A DNA stretch of 64,000 nt. It comes from Gimesia aquarii (lineage in GTDB: Bacteria; Planctomycetota; Planctomycetia; Planctomycetales; Planctomycetaceae). How positions within the stretch are numbered: the stretch's first letter is position 1; the number at the start of each line of letters is the position of its first letter. Below are positions 56,046-64,000 of this stretch, piece by piece. The notes under the pieces are model-generated. The model was not told the origin of the DNA and did not search any database. It worked only from the letters and a program-made list of their open reading frames with translations. The stretch lies in NCBI RefSeq assembly GCF_007748175.1, contig NZ_CP037422.1:1962528-2026527 (forward strand). The letters run 5' to 3'. The position numbers and the translations under genes are program-made.

Positions 56046-57542
56046 TCAACTTTTATTCACCTTCTCAGGCTTAGATTTCTGCTGAGTATTGACTTGAGGA
56101 GGAAGCCGTTCTGCGTCGATCTCAAAAGGAACGGGGTACTCAGAATCGAAGGTACTGTTACTACTTCGCTTAGGGTGAACTCGATAATTATCATTTGATA
56201 ATTCGCGATTGAGGTCTCTCACATCCAGATCATCTTTCGCATGACCAGTCGCTCTCAGGCGACTGATCGATTGACCGGCCGAACGATTCAGACTCATATC
56301 ACTTAGATAGAGTCGATCTGTGCCAGGTAGTACGGTATCTAATTCATTCAATACTTTTAATGATTTGGAATTTGAGTGTTGCCAGTTTTCGATGAGTGCG
56401 ACTGACTCTAAAGTTGGCTTCCCTCGTTTGAGCAATTCATTTAAACCATTCTGGATATTCTGGCGTTCCACTATTTGTTCATCCAGATCAGAAACACGAC
56501 GCTGTGTTAAAAATAAAGCCGTCATAAATATTAATACCACACCGGCGACTCCTAAACCGATCTGTAGTTTACGACGATCTGGCTTCACTTCTGCCTTATG
56601 AGGATTCAGAAAGTCAACAACTTCCATACTCTTTTTTGCCTGGGAATATAACATCCCCATTGGTCCGGCCAGAACTCCCGGATACTTAAGAGGGGGAGAG
56701 TCACTGAATGTAGACTCTGCACTTAGTGACGGATCTATAAATTCAACAGCACAACGAAATCGGTTACTTAACTTTTTAGAAAAAGATTGCTGTGCCTGCT
56801 GTTCGCCAATCAATATGATCTGTTTTGTTTTCTGTCCGGCAAGTTGTGAACTACTGGCTAAAAGAAAACGGTTGACCTCTGTGATCATCGACTGTTCTGT
56901 CACATCGCGATCTGCAGATGTCATCGATGTTGAGTTGGTAAATAATAGTTGTTGATCATTGACCAATGACATTTCCAGATGATGGTCTACCTGATTCACA
57001 ATTAAGGTGGGATCAGACATCTTATCGAAGGTACCAACATGTGCGATCCATTCGGCAACAGAGATCGCACTGACTCCCGTCGAAATGACATCCATACCTA
57101 TCGACTGGAACGTATTCACTGCCTGATCGTGCAGTTCTCTGACAATACTGGCAACCAATACATCACGCGCCTCTTTTCCTTCACGGATAGGCAGCAACAA
57201 GTGGTCGAGTAATAATTGACCGAGAGGAACCGAAGATTTCGTTGCCGCCTGAAACCGAACGATTTCAGGCACTTCTTCTATAGGAACATCAGGTATTTCC
57301 AATACACGAATCGTAGTGTCATGACGGGGAAAAGAAATCAGTACGTTTTTTACCGAAATATTTAACCGCGAAAATTCATTCTTCAACCAACTGCCAGCTG
57401 AAATCGGATCCTGAGTGGGGTTCAACTCATCAGGCCAAACGATATGAAATGATCGTTTTATAGAAACAGCTGAACCACTGACAGTTGCTTCGATACCTGT
57501 GAGTTCTGATTTTTCCCAGTTAAGTGCTAGATAGTCTGCCAT
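56046..57542 (-). CDS. PilM-PilN type GspL-like protein
   Basis: The 498-residue protein begins with an actin-like PilM domain (about 1-300: VLISFPRHDTTIRVLEIPDV, then LLDHLLLPI, LIVNQVDHHLEMSLVNDQQL). VVDFLNPHK (about 308-316) marks the start of a PilN-type part with a transmembrane helix at about 326-345, a coiled region (RVSDLDEQIVERQNIQNGLN) and a periplasmic domain. This matches GspL as a fusion of PilM and PilN. It recruits the ATPase and assembles the inner-membrane platform. It lies 38 bases after gspK on the same strand. Confidence 0.88.
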   Translation of the reverse strand: MADYLALNWEKSELTGIEATVSGSAVSIKRSFHIVWPDELNPTQDPISAGSWLKNEFSRLNISVKNVLISFPRHDTTIRVLEIPDVPIEEVPEIVRFQAATKSSVPLGQLLLDHLLLPIREGKEARDVLVASIVRELHDQAVNTFQSIGMDVISTGVSAISVAEWIAHVGTFDKMSDPTLIVNQVDHHLEMSLVNDQQLLFTNSTSMTSADRDVTEQSMITEVNRFLLASSSQLAGQKTKQIILIGEQQAQQSFSKKLSNRFRCAVEFIDPSLSAESTFSDSPPLKYPGVLAGPMGMLYSQAKKSMEVVDFLNPHKAEVKPDRRKLQIGLGVAGVVLIFMTALFLTQRRVSDLDEQIVERQNIQNGLNELLKRGKPTLESVALIENWQHSNSKSLKVLNELDTVLPGTDRLYLSDMSLNRSAGQSISRLRATGHAKDDLDVRDLNRELSNDNYRVHPKRSSNSTFDSEYPVPFEIDAERLPPQVNTQQKSKPEKVNKS

Positions 57543-57580
57543 TATTTACTTTTCAAAATTTCAGTTTCGAAATCGTCCTA

Positions 57581-59338
57581 TCACTGAGTTGTTTCACCAA
57601 GCCACCATGTCTCATTTCCTCGAAACGACGACAAAGGATACCCAGCTCCCAGGTTACTCAAATCACGGATATATGTGATTCGTGGGGGAATGAATGTTCC
57701 ATCAATGATGGCTTCGACTCGAGTAACAGGGCCTCCTTTTCCGTAATATCCTAACGACTGGGCACGAAACACATCCCCTCCACTGTTAATGTAGGGAGCC
57801 AGTTTTCTCATTTGTTCTATTGTCGTTAAGCCCTCAATGACTAGCCATCCCGTTGTTTGTCTTGCCTGACTGATTTCTGTAGATGGCGCACCATTTGTAT
57901 CAGTCATTTGGGAATTTACGATCGAATTGGCTAAATCTTCGTCCATTTCAGGGATTCCCAGAAGCGTTTCCAACCGTGCCTGCCCAATGTCGATACGTCC
58001 TTCGATATACTGGCTTTTAGTTGTTGTAAGAAGATCATGCAGAATTGGTAAATCAGCTGTCATGGCGGCAGGGTCAGTTGACCAGGGACTCACGAGGGTC
58101 GTCTGTTGGCCATCGATCTCAGTTTCGACTTCAGAGCCAATTAGATCGTAAATTGAATTGATGCTATAGATTCCTCCGGCTGATAAATCGATCCCTGCAC
58201 GAGTGACAGTCACCCCCTCTTCTGAAAAAATTGCTTTCGCGATTCCGACGGCTAACTCGTTGAGGGCCTCTTTCTCACTTGTTCCCCCTCCCACAGTGCT
58301 CCCTAAAATGTCGCCTGAATCCAGATCACTCAATGTCGGAACCGGACCACTTGTTCGATAAGCGACAATGAATCGGGCTTCATCAGGTCCGAGTTCTACT
58401 TCAAGCTCATCATAGAGTTCAGTCAACATCGTTGCATTCAGATTGATTTTCTCTGAGCCGTCGGGACGAATGTTGATTTCACGACTATAAACAGTAAAGA
58501 ACGCTGACCAACCAGGATCCAGAACTCCATCGGCATTATCGAGAGGCAATGTCGCATCACCGTCATTCTCATTAGGATCGAGGATTCCATTTCGATTTGT
58601 ATCTTCGCCATAAAGTAATTCTGGAGTGACACCTCGCACCAGCAATAGTTCGTCCAATGACTCCAGGGGAGCATTTTTAGCAGAGTAAGGCGATTCGAGT
58701 GTTTCGTAATAGTCACTCTCAGCACCTAAAGAACGCGTTTCGTCATCCTCATCAATCCAATCGAGGATCGCCGCTGCAATGTCTTCTGTCATATTCGGAA
58801 TATACATTAAACGGTCAACAGGTGTGTCGGCCTCAATATCAAAATCATCTAATTCTGAATCGACATCCTCTAAGTCATCTACCTCTTCAGTTGCCAGAAT
58901 ATTCAAATTCAGTTTTCCCGATTCATTCATTAAGCCGAAGCGAATGGATTTTGATTCGGAATCTGTGACGACGGGTGCCACAACACTGAAATAACCGCTG
59001 GTTCTTGAAATCTCTCCCGGTACTAAATTGATATTCTGAAACTGTTCCGGGTTATGGTAGGAATTCCAGCCATCAATTTCTGATCGGTCTCCCACGTAAA
59101 CAGCCGCTTGCTCGATACCTGAGAGAGCCAGTTCGCGCGATTGCAGGGAACGCCCATAAATATTAGCCGCTTCCATTTCCACGATCATTAATTCCGAAAA
59201 CGTATACGCACCCAAACTAAGCATCACGACGACTACCAACACCACTAGTAAAGTACTACCCGCGCGCAGCTTCAACATGATTTCTCGACTAGAAATTTGA
59301 TACCTGTGATCGTGATGAAAGAAATGTTGCTGCACCAT
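57581..59338 (-). CDS. gspK: Minor pseudopilin GspK
   Basis: The 585-residue frame starts at ATG 59338, which abuts the gspJ stop (TAA-ATG). ATG 59278 would give a shorter leader just before AGSTLLVVLVVVVMLSLGAY. The pilin-like helix is followed by the GspK body: GLMNESGKLNLNIL, AAAILDWIDEDDETRSLGAE, YSAKNAPLESLDELLLVRGV. A calcium-loop-like DTNRNGILDPNENDG follows. A large C-terminal part continues with helix-hairpin-helix-like segments. GspK caps the pseudopilus tip with I and J. It is larger than the usual ~330 residues. Confidence 0.88.
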   Translation of the reverse strand: MVQQHFFHHDHRYQISSREIMLKLRAGSTLLVVLVVVVMLSLGAYTFSELMIVEMEAANIYGRSLQSRELALSGIEQAAVYVGDRSEIDGWNSYHNPEQFQNINLVPGEISRTSGYFSVVAPVVTDSESKSIRFGLMNESGKLNLNILATEEVDDLEDVDSELDDFDIEADTPVDRLMYIPNMTEDIAAAILDWIDEDDETRSLGAESDYYETLESPYSAKNAPLESLDELLLVRGVTPELLYGEDTNRNGILDPNENDGDATLPLDNADGVLDPGWSAFFTVYSREINIRPDGSEKINLNATMLTELYDELEVELGPDEARFIVAYRTSGPVPTLSDLDSGDILGSTVGGGTSEKEALNELAVGIAKAIFSEEGVTVTRAGIDLSAGGIYSINSIYDLIGSEVETEIDGQQTTLVSPWSTDPAAMTADLPILHDLLTTTKSQYIEGRIDIGQARLETLLGIPEMDEDLANSIVNSQMTDTNGAPSTEISQARQTTGWLVIEGLTTIEQMRKLAPYINSGGDVFRAQSLGYYGKGGPVTRVEAIIDGTFIPPRITYIRDLSNLGAGYPLSSFRGNETWWLGETTQ

Positions 59339-60253
59339 TTAAAACGCGTCGGCTTCTTGTTCTGATGTTTGTAATATGGCAGGTAATGCCAGCGGTAAAG
59401 CAATCACCATGCTGTATGTGTTTTCGTAACCGTTGATTTTACTATTGATCGATTTGATGACTCCTTGATCAGCTTCGCTTCGAAATCCGATTGTCACCTT
59501 CACTGCCTGGGGGACTGTACCATATTCAATACTATCCCAAACTTCTAACCAGTCAGTTCCATCGAAATATTGAAATTGCAGGTCGTCAATTTCTGGCGCC
59601 AATAATTGAGATTGCTCGGCCAGTTCTTCGAGATTTGCCGATTCATCGGCATTGATCATGGCTAAACGATTTCCTTCGATCCTTGCAAGTCCTTGTGCCG
59701 CAACACCATTTTCTGAAGCACTGCGAAAACGATCGCCGACCACTCCCTGCAATCCTTCAGAACCAGCGGCTGCAATAAAATAGGAGATCGATAACAAATC
59801 GCTCCGTGAATCGATGGAATCACTTTCGCTCATTGACTGTGAAAATAGTAGTGGTTGTCGCGCTGGACGACTGGTGTGTAACACAAGTGATTGAGCATCT
59901 CCATAAACGCCTATGTTTGCAGTGGTATAAGCTTCATCCGGATTTGTAACCGGGATTTCTTCAATCTCATCTTCCTCTTCTGAGGAGTCTGTCGACTCTT
60001 CTTCTGTAATTTGTTGCACATAAGTCACACAATGTAAGTCATGCGTTATTTTTTGAAAAATTGCCCGGGCTATTTGCGCGCGTTCTACTTGTACATGACC
60101 AATGGTTGTGTATTTCCAATACAGATCGAGAGCGGAATAGATGGCGGCCAATAGTAATGTTGTTAATCCAATCGCCAGGATGACTTCCAGTAAGGTGAAT
60201 CCCAATGATAGTGAAACAAGCCTGCGTTTCGGAGAACTAAATGATTTTTGCAT
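59339..60253 (-). CDS. gspJ: Minor pseudopilin GspJ
   Basis: The 304-residue protein has a prepilin leader ending in SLSLG followed by FTLLEVILAIGLTTLLLAAI. A body with an acidic low-complexity insert (STDSSEEEDEIEEI, about 90-105) and ISYFIAAAGSEGLQGVV follows. The ATG abuts the gspI stop codon, and the stop abuts the gspK start, so the three genes are translationally coupled. It is the J subunit of the I-J-K tip complex by order and motif. Confidence 0.88.
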   Translation of the reverse strand: MQKSFSSPKRRLVSLSLGFTLLEVILAIGLTTLLLAAIYSALDLYWKYTTIGHVQVERAQIARAIFQKITHDLHCVTYVQQITEEESTDSSEEEDEIEEIPVTNPDEAYTTANIGVYGDAQSLVLHTSRPARQPLLFSQSMSESDSIDSRSDLLSISYFIAAAGSEGLQGVVGDRFRSASENGVAAQGLARIEGNRLAMINADESANLEELAEQSQLLAPEIDDLQFQYFDGTDWLEVWDSIEYGTVPQAVKVTIGFRSEADQGVIKSINSKINGYENTYSMVIALPLALPAILQTSEQEADAF

Positions 60254-60718
60254 TTAAAAATCCTCCATTTCAGTGTCATCGCTCACTTCAACGGTATTGG
60301 CTGCATCCAGCAATTCAGCAGGATCCCGAACCTGACGAGTGAGCTGATAACTGGTGGTAACGGTCTCAGAGTCTCCGGAATATTGCACATCCACTGTCAG
60401 TTTTAAAAGCGTCTCGTAGGTACCAGGCTCGACGTTTAAACTCCATTTCCAGTTGTCGTTATCATCTTCGAATGCAGACAGAGAAACCGACTCCATCGGT
60501 TGCGCACCAGAAATGACCTCGGCCAGTTTTGATTGGCATCTTATCATAGCCTGAGTTCGAAGCTGTGCCTGTAAAGCGGCCCGCGAACCAATGCTAATCA
60601 ACTGACTGATTGCTGCCAGAGCACCCAGAAAAATCGTCAGCGAGATCAGAACTTCTAGTAAGGTGAGTCCAGCCCGACTCGGAAAAGACGTCTGGGTGAT
60701 CGGCCTGAGAACTCTCAT
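60254..60718 (-). CDS. gspI: Minor pseudopilin GspI
   Basis: The 154-residue protein has a leader ending in PSRAG followed by LTLLEVLISLTIFLGALAAI, then AQLRTQAMIRCQSKLAEVIS, a typical GspI continuation. It overlaps gspH by 4 bases (ATGA at 60715-60718) and abuts gspJ. The C-terminus is acidic (DDTEMEDF). It initiates pseudopilus assembly with J and K. Confidence 0.9.
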   Translation of the reverse strand: MRVLRPITQTSFPSRAGLTLLEVLISLTIFLGALAAISQLISIGSRAALQAQLRTQAMIRCQSKLAEVISGAQPMESVSLSAFEDDNDNWKWSLNVEPGTYETLLKLTVDVQYSGDSETVTTSYQLTRQVRDPAELLDAANTVEVSDDTEMEDF

Positions 60719-61338
60719 CGAGACGTCTCCCGATCGTACGAAATCGATGCACTGCCTGTCAGACCTCGAAGCTCAATACTGGCGACTCTTTTTTGATCTT
60801 TTCCTAGAATTTCATGTTCCAAATCGAAGGCAGCAGATCCATCTGGATAAAACGTGATCGGAAAAGATGTTTCCATCCATTTCCAATCTTTGGCAGCGGG
60901 AAGATTTCCAAGCCATTCGAAGGGGATAGCCGGCTCGGTTACTGTTGCCGCAACGTTTTTACTAAATTCAAAATCTTCTGAGAGCTCTTGTGAGATCACA
61001 GCCTCCTCGCTGGAGATCTGCCGTGTATCAGCGGAATCAATTCCTTGTCCTAATAATTCCTTATCAACGGGCACTACCAGATAGTGGTTTCCACCCAATT
61101 CGAAGTAAATTTGATAATTGATACCATGCTCAATGGCACGAATACGTGCGGCAGCGAACGCTGATTTCACATCCTGCATGTTCTGTTTTAATCGATTGCT
61201 CGCGTTGATCCGGAGTACAGCAGGCCAGACAACAGAGATCAATACCAAAAGCAGAGAAAGAACGAGTAACATTTCGATCAGCGTAAATGCTGATCGATTT
61301 TGTTGAACCTTCAAATTCTTTTTCTGTTGAAATGGCAC
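60715..61338 (-). CDS. gspH: Minor pseudopilin GspH
   Basis: The 207-residue protein starts at GTG 61338 after a strong AAGGGGG 8 bases upstream. The leader RSA precedes FTLIEMLLVLSLLLVLISVV. The body has VKSAFAAARIRAIEHGINYQ and ends with a GspH-like beta domain (VASIELRGLTGSASIS). The residue before F is alanine, not glycine, which is unusual for prepilin peptidase sites but is also seen in the DUF1559 protein of this window. Confidence 0.87.
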   Translation of the reverse strand: MPFQQKKNLKVQQNRSAFTLIEMLLVLSLLLVLISVVWPAVLRINASNRLKQNMQDVKSAFAAARIRAIEHGINYQIYFELGGNHYLVVPVDKELLGQGIDSADTRQISSEEAVISQELSEDFEFSKNVAATVTEPAIPFEWLGNLPAAKDWKWMETSFPITFYPDGSAAFDLEHEILGKDQKRVASIELRGLTGSASISYDRETSR

Positions 61339-61388
61339 GGATAGCGCCCCCTTGTCATCATCTCTAACTGGCCTCTTGCAAAGTTAGT

Positions 61389-61841
61389 CTAATTTGCCTG
61401 GTCCCAGTTATTCACGTCATCACCAGATCCGTTTTCATCTTGTTGATTTGGCCCCAGAGACCAAATTGCCGGCTTGGTCGATTTTGATTTGTTATTAGGG
61501 TACTCATATTGAAATACCTGTCCCCAGGCATCCAGAGGTTGCGAATCAATATATGGTTCCGCTGCCTGACCATCTGAGGTAGCTGGCTCTAATAGAAGCT
61601 GAATCTGTTCCTGGCCTCCTTGTGGGTATTCGCCGTTATTCTCAGCAGCATAGAGCTTGAATGCCTGTTCCAGATTGTGAATGCTGGCGCGTGTGGCTTT
61701 AATGTTGGCTTTCTTCTGACTGCCTAACAAGTTGGGAACAACCATCGCTGCAATAACGAGAATGATTCCCAATACGATCAGCATCTCCAATAACGTAAAT
61801 CCGTGTCGTTTTTGTCTTACTTGTTTTTTTTGTTGATACAT
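61389..61841 (-). CDS. gspG: Major pseudopilin GspG
   Basis: The 150-residue protein has leader KKQVRQKRHG and then FTLLEMLIVLGIILVIAAMV, with VPNLLGSQKKANIKATRASI and LEQAFKLYAAENNGEYP. LDAWGQVFQYEYPN and IWSLGPNQQDENGSGDDVNN W are the GspG C-terminal motifs, including the calcium-site region. AAGGATGGAG precedes ATG 61841. It builds the body of the periplasmic pseudopilus. Confidence 0.95.
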   Translation of the reverse strand: MYQQKKQVRQKRHGFTLLEMLIVLGIILVIAAMVVPNLLGSQKKANIKATRASIHNLEQAFKLYAAENNGEYPQGGQEQIQLLLEPATSDGQAAEPYIDSQPLDAWGQVFQYEYPNNKSKSTKPAIWSLGPNQQDENGSGDDVNNWDQAN

Positions 61842-61937
61842 GTCTCCATCCTTTTCGCAATATACATTTTCCAGAAATCACAATTCTGGCTTCAACCTAA
61901 ATGAGATTTAACCAGCAAAGTCTTCTTCCCTTATTTA

Positions 61938-63146
61938 TTATAGTAAGCCTGAGCTTTGAAAGACGGGTAAAAGTAAAGCCAACATCACAAAAACGACAAC
62001 AGCAGCCATGAGCAGCAACATCAAAGGCTCCAGCATACGCACAAACATGTCCAGTTTACGGTTCGTCTGCCGTTCCATATTGTCAGCGATATCAATTAAT
62101 ACCTGTTCTAAATTATTTGCTTCTTCACCCACAGCTATCATCTCCACTACCTCTTCCGGGAATTGCCCACTCACAGCAAATGGCTCTGCGATCGATTTTC
62201 CGGAAGAGATACTTTCGGCTGCCTCACCGATTGAGTTGCTGATCACCTTATTCCCTGCTGCATCTTTGGCAATTCGTAAGGACTGTAAAATGGGAACGCC
62301 ATTCGTCAGCAGGGTTCCCAAGATACGACAAAAGCGGGCAATAGCCAGACTGCGAACGATGCTACCCAATCCATAAGCGTTCAATCGAAATTGATCGAAT
62401 TTCATACCTCCTTCCGTTGTCGCGATATATTTGTAAACCGCAACGACAGCTAATGCCATTATAAAAAGTATCACAAACCAATAAGCTTGCATGAATTCGC
62501 TAAATCCCAATAGTGTGGTGGTAGCCCAGGGAAGTTCTCCTCGTGCGGACATTCTTGCAAAAATTGGTTCAAACTTGGGAACGAAATAGATGAGTAAAAA
62601 ACTAACAATAATCGTTCCAAATGTCGTCAAAAACGCAGGGTAAATCATCGCTCCCACGACACGATTTTTTAATTCTTCCTGATGGTCCGTGAAGTTGGCA
62701 ATGCGTTTTAGAACGTCTTCCAGAAAGCTCCCTTCTTCCCCTGCACGAACCATACTCACAGCCAGTTCAGAAAAGACTTTGGGATGCTGGCCCATAGCGA
62801 CAGCCAGCCGTGTTCCATCGGCAACTTCAGCTCGAACCTCTTCCAGAACTAATTTCAAAGCGGGATTTGTTGACTGTTTATGCAATAACTCCAGCGAACG
62901 GAGCAGGGGAACGCCTGACTTCAGTAAGTCTGCTAATTGGGTATAAAAGACAGACAAAAAGCGAGCACGAACACGACGCCCCGTGTATTTCAATTGTGCC
63001 TTTGCCTGATCTGCCAAATCCACTTTCACCGGAAATAAACTGCGCGCAGCCAGAGAGTTCAAGGCATCCTGCTGATTGGGTGCTGACAGAATACCCGTCA
63101 CCTGGCGGCCTGTCGCTTCTCTGGCAATGTATTGAAATTCCGGCAT
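61938..63146 (-). CDS. gspF: Type II secretion inner-membrane platform protein GspF
   Basis: ATG 63146 (MPEFQYIAREATGRQVTGIL) is the usual GspF start and gives 402 residues; the frame opens 18 codons earlier at 63200. Two T2SSF domains are present (FYTQLADLLKSGVPLLRSLE; FCRILGTLLTNGVPILQSLR), with three transmembrane segments in the typical positions. The C-terminus is MAAVVVFVMLALLLPVFQSS. It links the ATPase to the pseudopilus. There is no strong ribosome binding site at either start. Confidence 0.93.
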   Translation of the reverse strand: MPEFQYIAREATGRQVTGILSAPNQQDALNSLAARSLFPVKVDLADQAKAQLKYTGRRVRARFLSVFYTQLADLLKSGVPLLRSLELLHKQSTNPALKLVLEEVRAEVADGTRLAVAMGQHPKVFSELAVSMVRAGEEGSFLEDVLKRIANFTDHQEELKNRVVGAMIYPAFLTTFGTIIVSFLLIYFVPKFEPIFARMSARGELPWATTTLLGFSEFMQAYWFVILFIMALAVVAVYKYIATTEGGMKFDQFRLNAYGLGSIVRSLAIARFCRILGTLLTNGVPILQSLRIAKDAAGNKVISNSIGEAAESISSGKSIAEPFAVSGQFPEEVVEMIAVGEEANNLEQVLIDIADNMERQTNRKLDMFVRMLEPLMLLLMAAVVVFVMLALLLPVFQSSGLL

Positions 63147-63219
63147 CGTAATTACTTTGATTGAATCAAAACTCTTGAAAACAAATTTGTCTACTAGCAT
63201 TTACAATTATTATTTCGCT

Positions 63220-64000
63220 TTAGATATCTCCTTTAGTGACACGCAGGACTTCATCAATGGAAGTAATCCCTGCGAGTACCTTTTCCCAACCAGCATCACG
63301 TAATGTCTGCCACCCATTTTTTAGAGCATAATCGCGTATTTGCCCAGAACTGGCATGCTCGGTACACAACCTTTTAATGACTGTGTCGTTTACGAGAAGT
63401 TCAAGAATACCAATCCGTCCAGAATATCCGCTTTCCCGACAATGTCGGCAACCAACGGGCTCCCAGAGTTCCTTAATTTCAAGGTCAGGAAAATCAGGCG
63501 GTAATTTATCAGCCTGTGGTTGATAAGGCGCTTTGCAGTGCTGACAAAGTAAACGCACCAAACGCTGTGCTAAAACGGCTTCCACTGTACTGGCGACAAG
63601 ATAAGGTTCAACACCCATATCGATTAAACGTGTAAATGCTCCCGGTGAATCGTTGGTATGCAAAGTGCTGAAAACAAGATGCCCGGTGAGAGATGCCTGA
63701 ATCGCACTATTGGCTGTTTCTCCATCTCGAATTTCTCCGATCAGAACCACATCAGGGTCATGACGTAAGATACTACGTAAGCCAGCTGCAAAGGTGAGGC
63801 CAATTCGAGAATTCACCTGAATCTGACTGATTCCTTCACTGTGATACTCGACCGGATCTTCAACCGTTATGATTTTCGTTTCGGGGTTTTTAATTTCATT
63901 TAAAGCACTGTATAGCGTTGAAGTTTTTCCACTTCCCGTAGGACCTGTCACTAGCACAATTCCATGCGGCATCTGAATCAAATCGCGAAAGGTAGTTAGC
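63220..64000 (-). CDS. gspE: Type II secretion ATPase GspE, N-terminus beyond window edge
   Basis: The reverse frame is open to base 64000, so the N-terminal half is outside the window. The visible ~260 residues have Walker A ([12 protein letters not shown]), the Asp box ([20 protein letters not shown]), Walker B ([16 protein letters not shown]), the His box ([12 protein letters not shown]), and the tetracysteine zinc motif (LCQHC and GCRHC). It powers pseudopilus assembly from the cytoplasm. It is the first visible gene of the locus; AAAGGAG at its end is 20 or more bases before the gspF frame. Confidence 0.95.
   Translation of the reverse strand, partial: LTTFRDLIQMPHGIVLVTGPTGSGKTSTLYSALNEIKNPETKIITVEDPVEYHSEGISQIQVNSRIGLTFAAGLRSILRHDPDVVLIGEIRDGETANSAIQASLTGHLVFSTLHTNDSPGAFTRLIDMGVEPYLVASTVEAVLAQRLVRLLCQHCKAPYQPQADKLPPDFPDLEIKELWEPVGCRHCRESGYSGRIGILELLVNDTVIKRLCTEHASSGQIRDYALKNGWQTLRDAGWEKVLAGITSIDEVLRVTKGDI

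Overview
The window reads as chromosomal DNA of a Planctomycetota bacterium, probably a Gimesia-like member of the Planctomycetaceae. The evidence is the combination of a DUF1559 pseudopilin-like protein with a lipoprotein partner, a PSCyt1/DUF1549/DUF1553 gene beside a Tat-exported DUF1501 gene, an exported sulfatase, a SASA-type esterase, many TPR proteins and a two-membrane envelope toolkit (LptE, BamD-like, ExbB/ExbD, type II secretion). GC content looks moderate. Genus assignment is inference.

Layout. 1-6.2 kb: 3' part missing sulfatase, DUF1559 protein plus lipoprotein, SulP anion transporter, tRNA-Ser(CGA) with a clear promoter and terminator. 6.6-13.5 kb: an operon-like run of two TPR proteins, ExbB/MotA and two ExbD proteins. 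14.4-25.4 kb: housekeeping and metabolism (YacL-like PIN-TRAM protein, Nudix hydrolase, GNAT protein, PQQ-propeller fragment protein, TPR lipoprotein, IspG, glucose-6-phosphate dehydrogenase, VanZ-like protein, aminotransferase, Ogt). 25.5-32 kb: an accessory block of exported cysteine-rich proteins. It holds two convergent genes with YHS-like repeats, one fused to thioredoxin, and then a bufferin-type RiPP cluster: a Cys-rich Tat lipoprotein precursor, a DUF692 MNIO enzyme and a DUF2063 partner. 32.4-40.4 kb: envelope and housekeeping genes (amidase, serine-less alpha/beta hydrolase, RecO, BamD-like, LptE, PASTA protein, SmpB). 40.9-46.7 kb: PSD1/DUF1501/SASA genes. 46.7-48.1 kb: TrhP-like U32 protein. 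48.1-64 kb: a minus-strand type II secretion/pseudopilus locus running E-F-G-H-I-J-K-L-M(C) and then secretin D with an accessory lipoprotein and a BON protein; gspE runs off the right edge.

How the genes fit together. The T2SS locus is close to complete: ATPase E, platform F, major pseudopilin G, minor pseudopilins H/I/J/K, a PilM-PilN type L protein, and an unusual M-like protein that also carries Ig-like repeats and a C-terminal PilP/GspC-like domain. No separate gspC or prepilin peptidase is present. The ExbB/ExbD operon probably energises an envelope process together with its TPR partners.

Most noteworthy is the bufferin-like cluster. Its precursor differs from a simple short RiPP: it has a twin-arginine lipoprotein signal, an acidic/His linker, and nine cysteines mostly arranged as C-x5-C repeats. 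Two palindromes lie upstream, one matching the CRP-type TGTGA-N6-TCACA pattern, and a hairpin separates the precursor from the enzyme genes. About 1 kb away lie two exported proteins with YHS-like repeats, which suggests a metal- or thiol-handling island.
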